From UBA3478 sp046048095 (GTDB lineage: Bacteria; Bacteroidota; Bacteroidia; Flavobacteriales; Flavobacteriaceae): DNA of 26,532 bases. The notes under the pieces are model-generated. The model was not told the origin of the DNA. It ran no database searches and saw nothing but the letters and a program-made list of their open reading frames with translations. The DNA lies in NCBI GenBank assembly GCA_046048095.1, contig JBJOGS010000022.1, positions 1 through 26,532 on the forward strand, read 5' to 3'. Position numbers and translations under genes: made by a program. Positions within the stretch are counted from its first letter, which is position 1. Each line of letters begins with the position of its first letter. Of the stretch, positions 15,878 to 23,458 are shown piece by piece.

Positions 15878-17460
15878 AGCCGAGAGGCCTTCACCGCCAG
15901 GGTGTTTTTGTGAGCCACCACTTGAGAGAGAGGCGTAGAAGTGATATGGCTTTCAAGCCATGACAAGACGTCTAAGTACAAGAAAGAGCGTCGCTCGTAG
16001 TAGTCTTCTTCTAGCGGAAGTAACTGTCCGTGCAGCGCTCTAAACTTCTCTTTCAGGTCTTGCGGATACACCGATCCGAGCTCTCGAATGAATTGTATCA
16101 ACAATCGCTGCACCTGATGCAGGTCATTCATTCGAATCAAAAATCGATAAGTGCTTAGAAGCAGTTTATCGAGGTCACCATCGAGTCCGGCCTCAAAGTG
16201 AGCGATCACATCTAGAATTCGCGAAAAACACATGAGGTCTTCGCGCATAGTGAGGTTCGAATTATAGATGATGGGGGCTAAATAGGCAATGCATTGCTGG
16301 TAATCGGCTGCGCCGAAATACATGCAGGCCATTTTGTAATGAAGCATCATCACATGGTGGGCGTCAATCTGGTTCTCAAACCGTTTGATTCCTTTCTTCA
16401 CTTCGGGGATAAGACCCAAGCCCTGCTCAAAAGTTCCTTTTAAAAAATGAAGGTTGAGTTCGTTATTTACCTGATACAAAAAGGCAAGCGCCTGAGTATT
16501 GGTATTCACCGGAAAGGCAGAAGAATGAATCGTCTGACGCATTTGCTCAAGCGTTGACCTAAATTTCTCGGGATGCCTCAACAGCAATAGCGACTCCATG
16601 AGGTAATTGTTCGCCTTTAGGTAGAAGATCGGATGCGAACTCAACATTTCAGGATACTGCTCAAATAAATAGACCCAGCGCGATGCGTGCTTAAATAGCC
16701 CTAAAAAGTCTTGAGTGATCATGCTGTACCAGACATGAGCCTTGGCATACCACAGCCGTTCTCTAAACCCCAATTGTTCGTACTCTACCTTGGGCAGTTC
16801 TCTGAAGAAAAACTGAGTGATCTCGCGGTATTCGTCGTCGCTTTTGACGTATCCGGCTTTAAGAAGGCGTTCGTACAGTAAAAGCGAAAGGTTAGAGAGT
16901 TGGCTGCAGAGCATATTGGCCTCTCCTAGCATACGGGCATCTGAAACCAAGGCCTCGGTGCGATTGCTCATACTACGAGTGATATACTGAGACTCGATGA
17001 TTTTTTCAAATTCAACTATTTCGTACTGGGTATATTTCTCATCCCACTTCTGTGCCATTTGCTTGGCCTTTTCAAGCATTTTCAGGCTTTGCTTGTAGAG
17101 CCCTTTTTGATACAAAACCGTGGCAAAATCAAGCTGTTCTCTAATGTGCATTCGTGGGTTTTGTATACTCGGATTTAAGCGCAATGAGGTGAGTAACTGC
17201 TTGTACAAATGTGATTTGAGATTGGCGAGTTGAGTCCGAGAAACAAAAGGCTGCTTTAATAATTCACGCTCGTCATAAGTTGATGACTGATCAAAAAAGT
17301 CGAACAATTTGATAAATTTGGAGTCTCGATGACCTTCAATGCGTTTTGCATAGAGCTTAAATTGCCGCTTTTGCGCCTTAGTTAAAGACTTTACAAGCAA
17401 AAAGACGGGGTCTTGTGGATTTTTAGATGTCGATGAAATTTTACCCGTAACTCTCTGCAT
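15874..17460 (-). CDS. Conserved hypothetical helical-repeat (TPR-like) protein
   Basis: A 528-residue protein without signal peptide or membrane segments, rich in leucine, tyrosine and basic residues and predicted almost wholly alpha-helical. One stretch, LYQKGLYKQSLKMLEKAKQM (about 116-135), reads like a TPR repeat, and several later segments of 34-40 residues could be divergent repeats, so an alpha-solenoid scaffold is likely. I recognise no catalytic motif and know no function. Proteins with this N-terminal text (KSLTKAQKRQFKLYAKR) occur in Bacteroidota as uncharacterised proteins, to my recollection. It is divergent from leuA over a 112-base AT-rich gap and convergent with pspC. Confidence 0.75.
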   Translation of the reverse strand: MQRVTGKISSTSKNPQDPVFLLVKSLTKAQKRQFKLYAKRIEGHRDSKFIKLFDFFDQSSTYDERELLKQPFVSRTQLANLKSHLYKQLLTSLRLNPSIQNPRMHIREQLDFATVLYQKGLYKQSLKMLEKAKQMAQKWDEKYTQYEIVEFEKIIESQYITRSMSNRTEALVSDARMLGEANMLCSQLSNLSLLLYERLLKAGYVKSDDEYREITQFFFRELPKVEYEQLGFRERLWYAKAHVWYSMITQDFLGLFKHASRWVYLFEQYPEMLSSHPIFYLKANNYLMESLLLLRHPEKFRSTLEQMRQTIHSSAFPVNTNTQALAFLYQVNNELNLHFLKGTFEQGLGLIPEVKKGIKRFENQIDAHHVMMLHYKMACMYFGAADYQQCIAYLAPIIYNSNLTMREDLMCFSRILDVIAHFEAGLDGDLDKLLLSTYRFLIRMNDLHQVQRLLIQFIRELGSVYPQDLKEKFRALHGQLLPLEEDYYERRSFLYLDVLSWLESHITSTPLSQVVAHKNTLAVKASRL

Positions 17461-17541
17461 TTAAATAATTTAAGTAAATTAATTGTACAGTGAATTTCGT
17501 AATATAATTTGGTATCACCAAAACATCCCTTGAAGACCCTC

Positions 17542-17549
17542 TATTTTTG
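17542..17549 (+). promoter_or_regulatory. Promoter -7 candidate for the leu operon
   Basis: TATTTTTG matches TAnnTTTG perfectly and ends 23 bases before the leuA ATG. No TTG is found 19-21 bases upstream. An alternative in the same gap is TTG (17483-17485) with TATAATTTG 17 bases on, which has an imperfect -7. I see no leader peptide rich in leucine codons, and no attenuator hairpin or T-box in 17461-17572. Confidence 0.3.
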
Positions 17550-17572
17550 AGTTAAAATCAGCCGAGATCGCT

Positions 17573-18727
17573 ATGAGCAAAGAGAAAGTAGAAATTTTCG
17601 ACACCACCCTCAGAGATGGTGAGCAAGTACCAGGCTGTAAGCTTGACAAACAAAGCAAACTCGAGATCGCTGAGCAACTTGATGCGCTCGGAGTAGACAT
17701 CATAGAGGCCGGATTTCCGGTATCGAGCCCCGGTGACTTTGAGGCCGTTACCGCGGTGGCCCAATTAGTTAAGAATGCACGAGTTTGTGGCCTGACACGT
17801 GCGGTTGAAAAAGACATTGAGGTTGCCGCCGAAGCACTCAAACACGCTAAAAGACCACGGATCCACACGGGCATCGGCACCTCGGACTCTCACATTACCT
17901 ACAAGTTTAAATCTACCCGAGAGCAGATTATAGAGCGAGCTCAAAAGGCGGTTGCCTATGCCAAACGCTATGTAGAAGACGTGGAGTTTTATGCTGAAGA
18001 TGCCGGACGCACCGACAATGAATTTCTAGCCCGCGTTTGCGAAAGCGTTATTGCCGCCGGAGCCACCGTTCTGAATATTCCAGATACCACGGGCTACTGC
18101 CTTCCCGAAGATTATGGCGCCAAAATCGCCTACCTTAAAGCAAACGTCAAGGGCATTGAAAAAGCCACCCTTTCGTGTCATTGTCATAATGACCTAGGAT
18201 TAGCTACAGCGAATGCCATTTCAGGTGCGAAGCACGGTGCGCGTCAAATTGAATGCACGATCAATGGTATCGGAGAACGCGCAGGAAACACGGCGCTTGA
18301 AGAAGTGGTCATGATCATGCGCCAGCATCCCGGATTGAATCTATACACAGATATCAACGCGAAACTGCTGAACAGCATCAGTCATCTCGTTTCAGAGCGC
18401 ATGGGTATGGCCGTTCAAGCGAATAAAGCGATTGTTGGAGCCAATGCTTTTGCACACAGCTCAGGCATACACCAGGACGGAGTCATCAAGAATCGCGAAA
18501 CCTATGAAATTATCGATCCGCTTGAGGTAGGAGTTGATCAATCAGCCATTGTTCTCACCGCAAGAAGCGGGCGAGCTGCACTAGCGTATCGCGCCAAAAA
18601 CTTAGGATTCGAATTTGACAAGCTGATGCTCGATTCGATGTATGAGCAATTCTTGATCATGGCAGACTCAAAGAAAGAAATCAACGATCAAGATCTCGAA
18701 ATTTTGGTCAATCAACTTACCCACTAA
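17573..18727 (+). CDS. leuA: 2-isopropylmalate synthase, short form without regulatory domain
   Basis: Condenses acetyl-CoA with 2-oxoisovalerate, the first committed step of leucine synthesis. The 384-residue protein has a complete DRE-TIM barrel: DTTLRDGEQ (10-18, with D10 and R14), GTSDSH (102-107, with the substrate histidine H107), metal ligands H203 and H205 in SCHCHNDLG, NGIGERAGN (231-239) and SGIHQDG (297-303). It ends at about the place where the C-terminal leucine-binding (LeuA dimer) domain of the 500-plus-residue enterobacterial enzyme would begin, so classic leucine feedback through that domain is not expected. It heads the five-gene leu operon; leuC starts 19 bases later. The GTSDSH text matches true IPMS rather than homocitrate synthase. 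Confidence 0.93.
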   Translation: MSKEKVEIFDTTLRDGEQVPGCKLDKQSKLEIAEQLDALGVDIIEAGFPVSSPGDFEAVTAVAQLVKNARVCGLTRAVEKDIEVAAEALKHAKRPRIHTGIGTSDSHITYKFKSTREQIIERAQKAVAYAKRYVEDVEFYAEDAGRTDNEFLARVCESVIAAGATVLNIPDTTGYCLPEDYGAKIAYLKANVKGIEKATLSCHCHNDLGLATANAISGAKHGARQIECTINGIGERAGNTALEEVVMIMRQHPGLNLYTDINAKLLNSISHLVSERMGMAVQANKAIVGANAFAHSSGIHQDGVIKNRETYEIIDPLEVGVDQSAIVLTARSGRAALAYRAKNLGFEFDKLMLDSMYEQFLIMADSKKEINDQDLEILVNQLTH

Positions 18728-18746
18728 ACTCACTTTTTCAGTTGAA

Positions 18747-20144
18747 ATGAGAAAAACATTATTTGACAAAGTATGGGATGCGCACGTGGTTTCATCAGTG
18801 ACAGATGGGCCCGATGTATTATTCATCGATCGTCACATGGTTCACGAAGTGACCAGTCCGGTAGCATTTCTAGGGCTTAAAAATCGGGGTATTAAAGTGC
18901 TCTACCCTGAGCGCACCTTTGCCACCGCCGATCACAACACGCCCACAATGAATCAACACTTGCCCGTAGCCGATGCACTTTCTGCAAATCAGCTTGAGGC
19001 CTTAGAGCGCAATGCCGCCGAGCACGGCATCTCGTATTGGGGGTTGGGCCACGAGAAAAATGGCATTGTACACGTGGTAGGCCCTGAGTATGGCATCACC
19101 CTTCCAGGAGCCACCATCGTTTGTGGTGACTCACACACCTCAACTCATGGTGCCTTCGGAGCGATTGCCTTTGGAATCGGAACCTCAGAGGTAGAAATGG
19201 TATTGTCTACCCAATGTATCATGCAGCCCAAACCGAAAAGCATGCGCATTCACATTGAAGGGCTTCCAGGAAAGGGAGTGACCCCTAAAGATGTAGCCTT
19301 ATTTATTATCTCAAAACTAAGCACCTCTGGGGCAACAGGTCACTTTGTTGAATATACCGGAGAAGTCTTTGAAAAGATGAGTATGGAAGGGCGGATGACC
19401 GTTTGCAACCTCTCTATCGAAATGGGTGCCCGCGGAGGAATGATTGCGCCCGATCAAACAACTTTCGATTATGTAAAAGGCAGAGAATTCGCTCCTAAAG
19501 GGGCCGATTGGGAAAATGCCATGGCCTATTGGCAGACGCTACATACTGACGAGGGTGCTAGCTACGATAAAGAAATTGTGCTTAACGGATCTGAGATTGA
19601 GCCCATGATCACCTACGGCACCAACCCCGGAATGGGAACAGGTATCAGCGGAAGTATTCCGTCGGCCGCTCAAGCCGATGGCAGTAAAGAGAGCTACAAG
19701 AAGTCGCTCCATTACATGGGATTCAATGAAAACGAGCCACTGTTGGGCAAGAAAGTAGACTACGTATTCTTAGGAAGCTGCACCAATGGACGCATCGAAG
19801 ACTTCAGAGCCTTCACCGAAATCGTTAAAGGACGCAAAAAAGCAGACCACATTACCGCTTGGCTCGTCCCTGGGTCGCACAAGGTGCGTCAAGCAATCAT
19901 TGACGAAGGTCTCTTTGACATTCTCACCCAGGCAGGTTTCGAGCTTAGAGAACCTGGATGTTCAGCTTGCCTAGCGATGAATGAAGACAAAATTCCGGCC
20001 GGAAAGGTCGCCGTGAGCACCTCGAATCGCAATTTTGAAGGACGTCAAGGTCCGGGGGCGCGTACGATGTTGGCGAGTCCAACCGTTGCAGCTGCCACCG
20101 CAGTGACTGGGGTAGTGACCGATCCAAGAACACTTATAGATTAA
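18747..20144 (+). CDS. leuC: 3-isopropylmalate dehydratase large subunit
   Basis: A 465-residue aconitase-family subunit that, with LeuD, isomerises 2- to 3-isopropylmalate. The [4Fe-4S] cluster ligands are C345 (GSCTNGRIEDF) and C405 and C408 (EPGCSACLAMN). VCGDSHTSTHGAFGA (125-139) and STSNRNFEGRQGPGA (424-438) are the other family landmarks. Length and cysteine positions are the same as the enterobacterial enzyme within a residue or two. LeuD starts 6 bases after the stop. Because a citramalate synthase is encoded in the same operon, this enzyme probably also isomerises citramalate to methylmalate derivatives in the isoleucine route. Confidence 0.97.
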   Translation: MRKTLFDKVWDAHVVSSVTDGPDVLFIDRHMVHEVTSPVAFLGLKNRGIKVLYPERTFATADHNTPTMNQHLPVADALSANQLEALERNAAEHGISYWGLGHEKNGIVHVVGPEYGITLPGATIVCGDSHTSTHGAFGAIAFGIGTSEVEMVLSTQCIMQPKPKSMRIHIEGLPGKGVTPKDVALFIISKLSTSGATGHFVEYTGEVFEKMSMEGRMTVCNLSIEMGARGGMIAPDQTTFDYVKGREFAPKGADWENAMAYWQTLHTDEGASYDKEIVLNGSEIEPMITYGTNPGMGTGISGSIPSAAQADGSKESYKKSLHYMGFNENEPLLGKKVDYVFLGSCTNGRIEDFRAFTEIVKGRKKADHITAWLVPGSHKVRQAIIDEGLFDILTQAGFELREPGCSACLAMNEDKIPAGKVAVSTSNRNFEGRQGPGARTMLASPTVAAATAVTGVVTDPRTLID

Positions 20145-20150
20145 GGCAAT

Positions 20151-20747
20151 ATGGCATACGATAAATTCACCCAATTAACAAGCTCGGTGGTTCCGCTGCC
20201 GATAGAGAACGTAGATACCGATCAAATTATCCCTGCTCGGTTTTTGAAGGCCACCGAACGAAAAGGATTTGGAGACAATCTGTTTCGCGATTGGCGGTAT
20301 CATCAAGACGGAACCCCCAAAGAAGACTTTGTACTCAACAACACGACCTATTCTGGCCGCATCTTAGTAGGTGGCAAAAATTTTGGATCAGGATCTTCTA
20401 GAGAACACGCCGCATGGGCGATTTACGACTACGGATTTCGTTGCGTAATCTCAAGTTTCTTTGCCGACATCTTTAAAAATAACTGTCTCAACATAGGCGT
20501 GTTACCCGTTCAGGTTTCAGAATCCTTCTTGCAAGCTATTTTCAAGGCCGTTGAAGACGACCCCAATACCCAGGTGACGGTAGACCTTCAAAGTCAGACC
20601 GTTACACTCGAACAGACCAACCAGCAAGAGTCATTCGAAATTTCAGCCTATAAAAAGCAAAACCTTCAAAACGGATTCGACGATATTGATTATTTACTCA
20701 ACATCAAAGCATCGATCAAAGACTTTGCCCAATCTCGCCCGTTCTAG
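20151..20747 (+). CDS. leuD: 3-isopropylmalate dehydratase small subunit
   Basis: A 198-residue swivel-domain partner of LeuC. Conserved text includes ENVDTDQIIPARFLK (20-34) and GGKNFGSGSSREHAAWA (75-91). Its length is that of the proteobacterial-type LeuD (about 200), not the short archaeal form of about 160. It sits 6 bases after leuC and 21 bases before the citramalate synthase gene, inside one transcription unit. Confidence 0.97.
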   Translation: MAYDKFTQLTSSVVPLPIENVDTDQIIPARFLKATERKGFGDNLFRDWRYHQDGTPKEDFVLNNTTYSGRILVGGKNFGSGSSREHAAWAIYDYGFRCVISSFFADIFKNNCLNIGVLPVQVSESFLQAIFKAVEDDPNTQVTVDLQSQTVTLEQTNQQESFEISAYKKQNLQNGFDDIDYLLNIKASIKDFAQSRPF

Positions 20748-20768
20748 TGAAGGGCTAATCGATTTTTT

Positions 20769-22301
20769 ATGCACTCAAAACCACGGCTCATCGAAATCAT
20801 GGACACCACGCTTCGCGATGGTGAACAAACCTCTGGGGTATCTTTCACGGCGGCCGAAAAGCTTACCGTCGCCCAGCTGCTTCTCGAAGAGCTTCAGGTT
20901 GATCGCATAGAAGTCGCCTCAGCCCGAGTTTCAGAAGGAGAGCAAGAGGCCGTAAAAAGAATCACTCACTGGGCCCAATCCAAAGGCCTGATCGATTGTG
21001 TCGAAGTGCTCACTTTTATAGACAACGCTGTCTCTCTCGATTGGATGGACAGTGCCGGAGCTCGAGTTCAGAACCTGCTGACCAAAGGTTCACTGAACCA
21101 CCTTACCCACCAACTGAAACAAACCCCGGCCCAGCATTTTGAGTATGTGGCGAACAACCTGAGCGAGGCGCAAAAAAGGGGAATCACCTCGAACGTCTAC
21201 CTCGAAGATTGGAGCAATGGAATGCGCAATTCGAAGACCTATGTCTTTGATTACCTTGATTTTTTGGTCACTCAACCCATCAAGCGCATTTTGCTTCCAG
21301 ATACCTTAGGGGTATTGACTCCAGAAGAAACGAGCCAATTTTTAAAAGAAATTTTAGAGCACTACCCGACGACGCATTTCGACTTTCATGGCCACAATGA
21401 CTACGATTTAGGGGTGGCCAATGTATTAGAGGCCGTAAAGGCCGGAATTCACGGTCTTCATTTGACGGTGAACGGAATGGGCGAGCGAGCGGGCAACGCC
21501 GCGCTCGCGAGCAGCATTGCCGTAATTAATGACTTTGTGCCGCAAGTAAAGACCCGAGTAAAAGAAAAGGCGCTTTACAAGGTGAGCCAACTGGTGGCGA
21601 CCTTTAGCGGATTTCACATTCCTGTCAACAAACCCGTAGTGGGCGCGAATGTGTTCACCCAAACGGCCGGAATACACGCCGATGGAGACGCCAAAAATAA
21701 TTTGTACTTCAACGACTTGCTTCCTGAGCGATTCGGACGCAAACGCTCTTATGCCCTAGGAAAAACCTCGGGCAAGGCAAATATTTTAAAAAATTTAGGC
21801 AGCCTAGGCATCAGTCTAAACGATGAAGAACTGAAAAAAGTCACGGCTCAAGTGATTGCCTTAGGAGACAAAAAACAGAAAGTCACTCTTGACGACCTTC
21901 CGTACATCATTTCTGATGTGCTCGGAGAAACGGCCTACGAGCAGCGCGTAAAAATTGAGTCGTACGTGCTCACCCATGCTAAGGGGCTTCAACCCTCAAC
22001 GACGGTGAGCGTGCGCATCGATGACAAGATTTACGAAGAAAATGCTTGTGGCGACGGTCAGTACGATGCCTTTCTCAATGCTATTCGAAAAATCTACAAG
22101 CAACAGTCACGCGAGCTTCCGCAGCTCATCGACTATTTCGTACATATTCCGCCCGGAAGTAACTCTGATGCGCTGTGCGAAACCACGATAACGTGGAAGA
22201 CCTCAAATCGCGAGTTTATCACACGCGGGCTTGACTCAGATCAAACCGTTTCAGCGATCAAGGCCACTGAAAAAATGCTGAATCAACTTTATAACGCCTA
22301 A
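20769..22301 (+). CDS. cimA: Citramalate synthase (Leptospira-type), LeuA-family with regulatory domain
   Basis: A 510-residue LeuA-superfamily enzyme, probably condensing acetyl-CoA with pyruvate to (R)-citramalate for isoleucine synthesis. R16-D17 (TLRDGEQ), E146, metal ligands H207 and H209 (FHGHNDYD) and HADGD at 303-307 with Y313 form the active site. From memory of the Leptospira interrogans enzyme, the pyruvate pocket is Leu81, Leu104 and Tyr144; all three are found here at the same numbers. Bulky residues there exclude 2-oxoisovalerate. The C-terminal LeuA-dimer domain (about 390-510) keeps Y432-D433, L453, Y456 and I460, equivalent to residues reported for isoleucine binding (offset two). 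Many pipelines would call this a second 2-isopropylmalate synthase; that remains the alternative. leuB starts 2 bases after its stop. Confidence 0.8.
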   Translation: MHSKPRLIEIMDTTLRDGEQTSGVSFTAAEKLTVAQLLLEELQVDRIEVASARVSEGEQEAVKRITHWAQSKGLIDCVEVLTFIDNAVSLDWMDSAGARVQNLLTKGSLNHLTHQLKQTPAQHFEYVANNLSEAQKRGITSNVYLEDWSNGMRNSKTYVFDYLDFLVTQPIKRILLPDTLGVLTPEETSQFLKEILEHYPTTHFDFHGHNDYDLGVANVLEAVKAGIHGLHLTVNGMGERAGNAALASSIAVINDFVPQVKTRVKEKALYKVSQLVATFSGFHIPVNKPVVGANVFTQTAGIHADGDAKNNLYFNDLLPERFGRKRSYALGKTSGKANILKNLGSLGISLNDEELKKVTAQVIALGDKKQKVTLDDLPYIISDVLGETAYEQRVKIESYVLTHAKGLQPSTTVSVRIDDKIYEENACGDGQYDAFLNAIRKIYKQQSRELPQLIDYFVHIPPGSNSDALCETTITWKTSNREFITRGLDSDQTVSAIKATEKMLNQLYNA

Positions 22302-22303
22302 CC

Positions 22304-23368
22304 ATGAAGATGAAGATTGCCCTATTAGCTGGGGATGGTATCGGACCAGAAGTAACCGCCGAAGCGGTCAAAGTAAGTAATGCTATAGCCGAAGTTTATG
22401 GCCACCAAATTGAATGGAGGCCAGCCCTCACTGGGGCTGCGGCAATTGATGCCGTCGGTGATCCGTATCCGCCTGAGACCCATGAAATCTGTGCCAGCTC
22501 TGATGCCGTGCTCTTTGGAGCCATTGGGTTGCCTCGCTTTGATAATGATCCATCAGCTAAAGTTCGGCCTGAACAAGGGCTGCTGCGCATGCGCAAGATG
22601 CTTGGCCTGTATGCGAACGTGCGTCCGACCTTTGTGTTTGAATCCCTCATTGATAACAGCCCGTTAAAGCGCGAGCGCATCGAAGGCACCGACCTCGTAT
22701 TCGTGAGAGAACTCACAGGAGGCATCTATTTCGGAGAACGCGGACGTCAAGACAATAACAATACAGCTTTCGATACCTGTACCTATACCCGTGAAGAAAT
22801 CATACGCCTCGCTAGAAAAGGCTTCGAGCTAGCTATGAGTCGAAGAAAGCAACTCTGCCTTGTAGACAAAGCGAATGTGCTTGAGACCTCTAGGCTATGG
22901 CGCGAGACGGTACAAGGCATGGAGAAAGAATACCCTGAAGTAACAGTGAGTTATGAGCTCGTAGATGCGGTCGCTATGCGTCTCATTCAGTGGCCTAAAG
23001 CCTACGATGTGCTGATTACTGAAAATCTCTTTGGAGATATTTTAACTGACGAGGCTTCGGTTATTTCTGGATCTATGGGACTCATGCCTTCGGCTTCTAT
23101 CGGTTCAAAAGTGGCCCTCTATGAGCCAATCCACGGATCGTTTCCACAAGCCACCGGCAAAAATATCGCCAATCCGCTTGCGACTATTCTCTCAGCGGCG
23201 ATGCTTTTCGAAATGTCATTTGATCTCAAAGCAGAAGCAGAACACATTCGCAAAGCGGTCAATCAGTCCCTAGCTGACATGGTGGTTACCGAAGATCTGG
23301 CGGGTAAAGGCAAAGCCTACAGTACCTCAGCGGTCGGAGATTACATCGTTGCACAGATCAAGAACTAA
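22304..23368 (+). CDS. leuB: 3-isopropylmalate dehydrogenase
   Basis: A 354-residue NAD-dependent beta-decarboxylating dehydrogenase, making 2-oxoisocaproate for leucine. Seen are GDGIGPEV (10-17), ELTGGIYFGERG (about 140-151), VDKANVLETSRLWRETV (about 187-203), ENLFGDILTDEA (metal Asp residues) and the NAD-site text EPIHGSFPQATGKNIANP. These match LeuB rather than isocitrate or tartrate dehydrogenase. It is the last gene of the operon; a terminator hairpin stands 32 bases after its stop. With CimA in the operon it may also oxidise 3-methylmalate to 2-oxobutyrate. Confidence 0.96.
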   Translation: MKMKIALLAGDGIGPEVTAEAVKVSNAIAEVYGHQIEWRPALTGAAAIDAVGDPYPPETHEICASSDAVLFGAIGLPRFDNDPSAKVRPEQGLLRMRKMLGLYANVRPTFVFESLIDNSPLKRERIEGTDLVFVRELTGGIYFGERGRQDNNNTAFDTCTYTREEIIRLARKGFELAMSRRKQLCLVDKANVLETSRLWRETVQGMEKEYPEVTVSYELVDAVAMRLIQWPKAYDVLITENLFGDILTDEASVISGSMGLMPSASIGSKVALYEPIHGSFPQATGKNIANPLATILSAAMLFEMSFDLKAEAEHIRKAVNQSLADMVVTEDLAGKGKAYSTSAVGDYIVAQIKN

Positions 23369-23400
23369 GCTTTCTAGCGCAAACACATTAGTGAAAAACA

Positions 23401-23425
23401 AGAGGGCGCCCGATGGGCGCCCTCT
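23401..23425. terminator. Rho-independent terminator between convergent leuB and ilvC
   Basis: A perfect 11-bp stem: AGAGGGCGCCC at 23401-23411 pairs with 23415-23425 around a GAT loop. It is 32 bases after the leuB stop and 33 bases after the ilvC stop. On the minus strand the hairpin is followed by TGTTTTTCAC, a short U-tract, so it is a proper intrinsic terminator for the ilv transcript. On the plus strand no U-run follows, so for leu transcripts it may act only weakly or as an mRNA 3'-end stabiliser. Confidence 0.85.
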
Positions 23426-23458
23426 CTATGACCTTAGATTGGATAGGTAAAACAAAAA

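Noticed and set aside
17461..17572. Leucine leader peptide, attenuator or T-box before leuA
   Set aside because: No leucine-rich short frame, no paired terminator/antiterminator hairpins and no T-box-like sequence can be seen in this 112-base gap.
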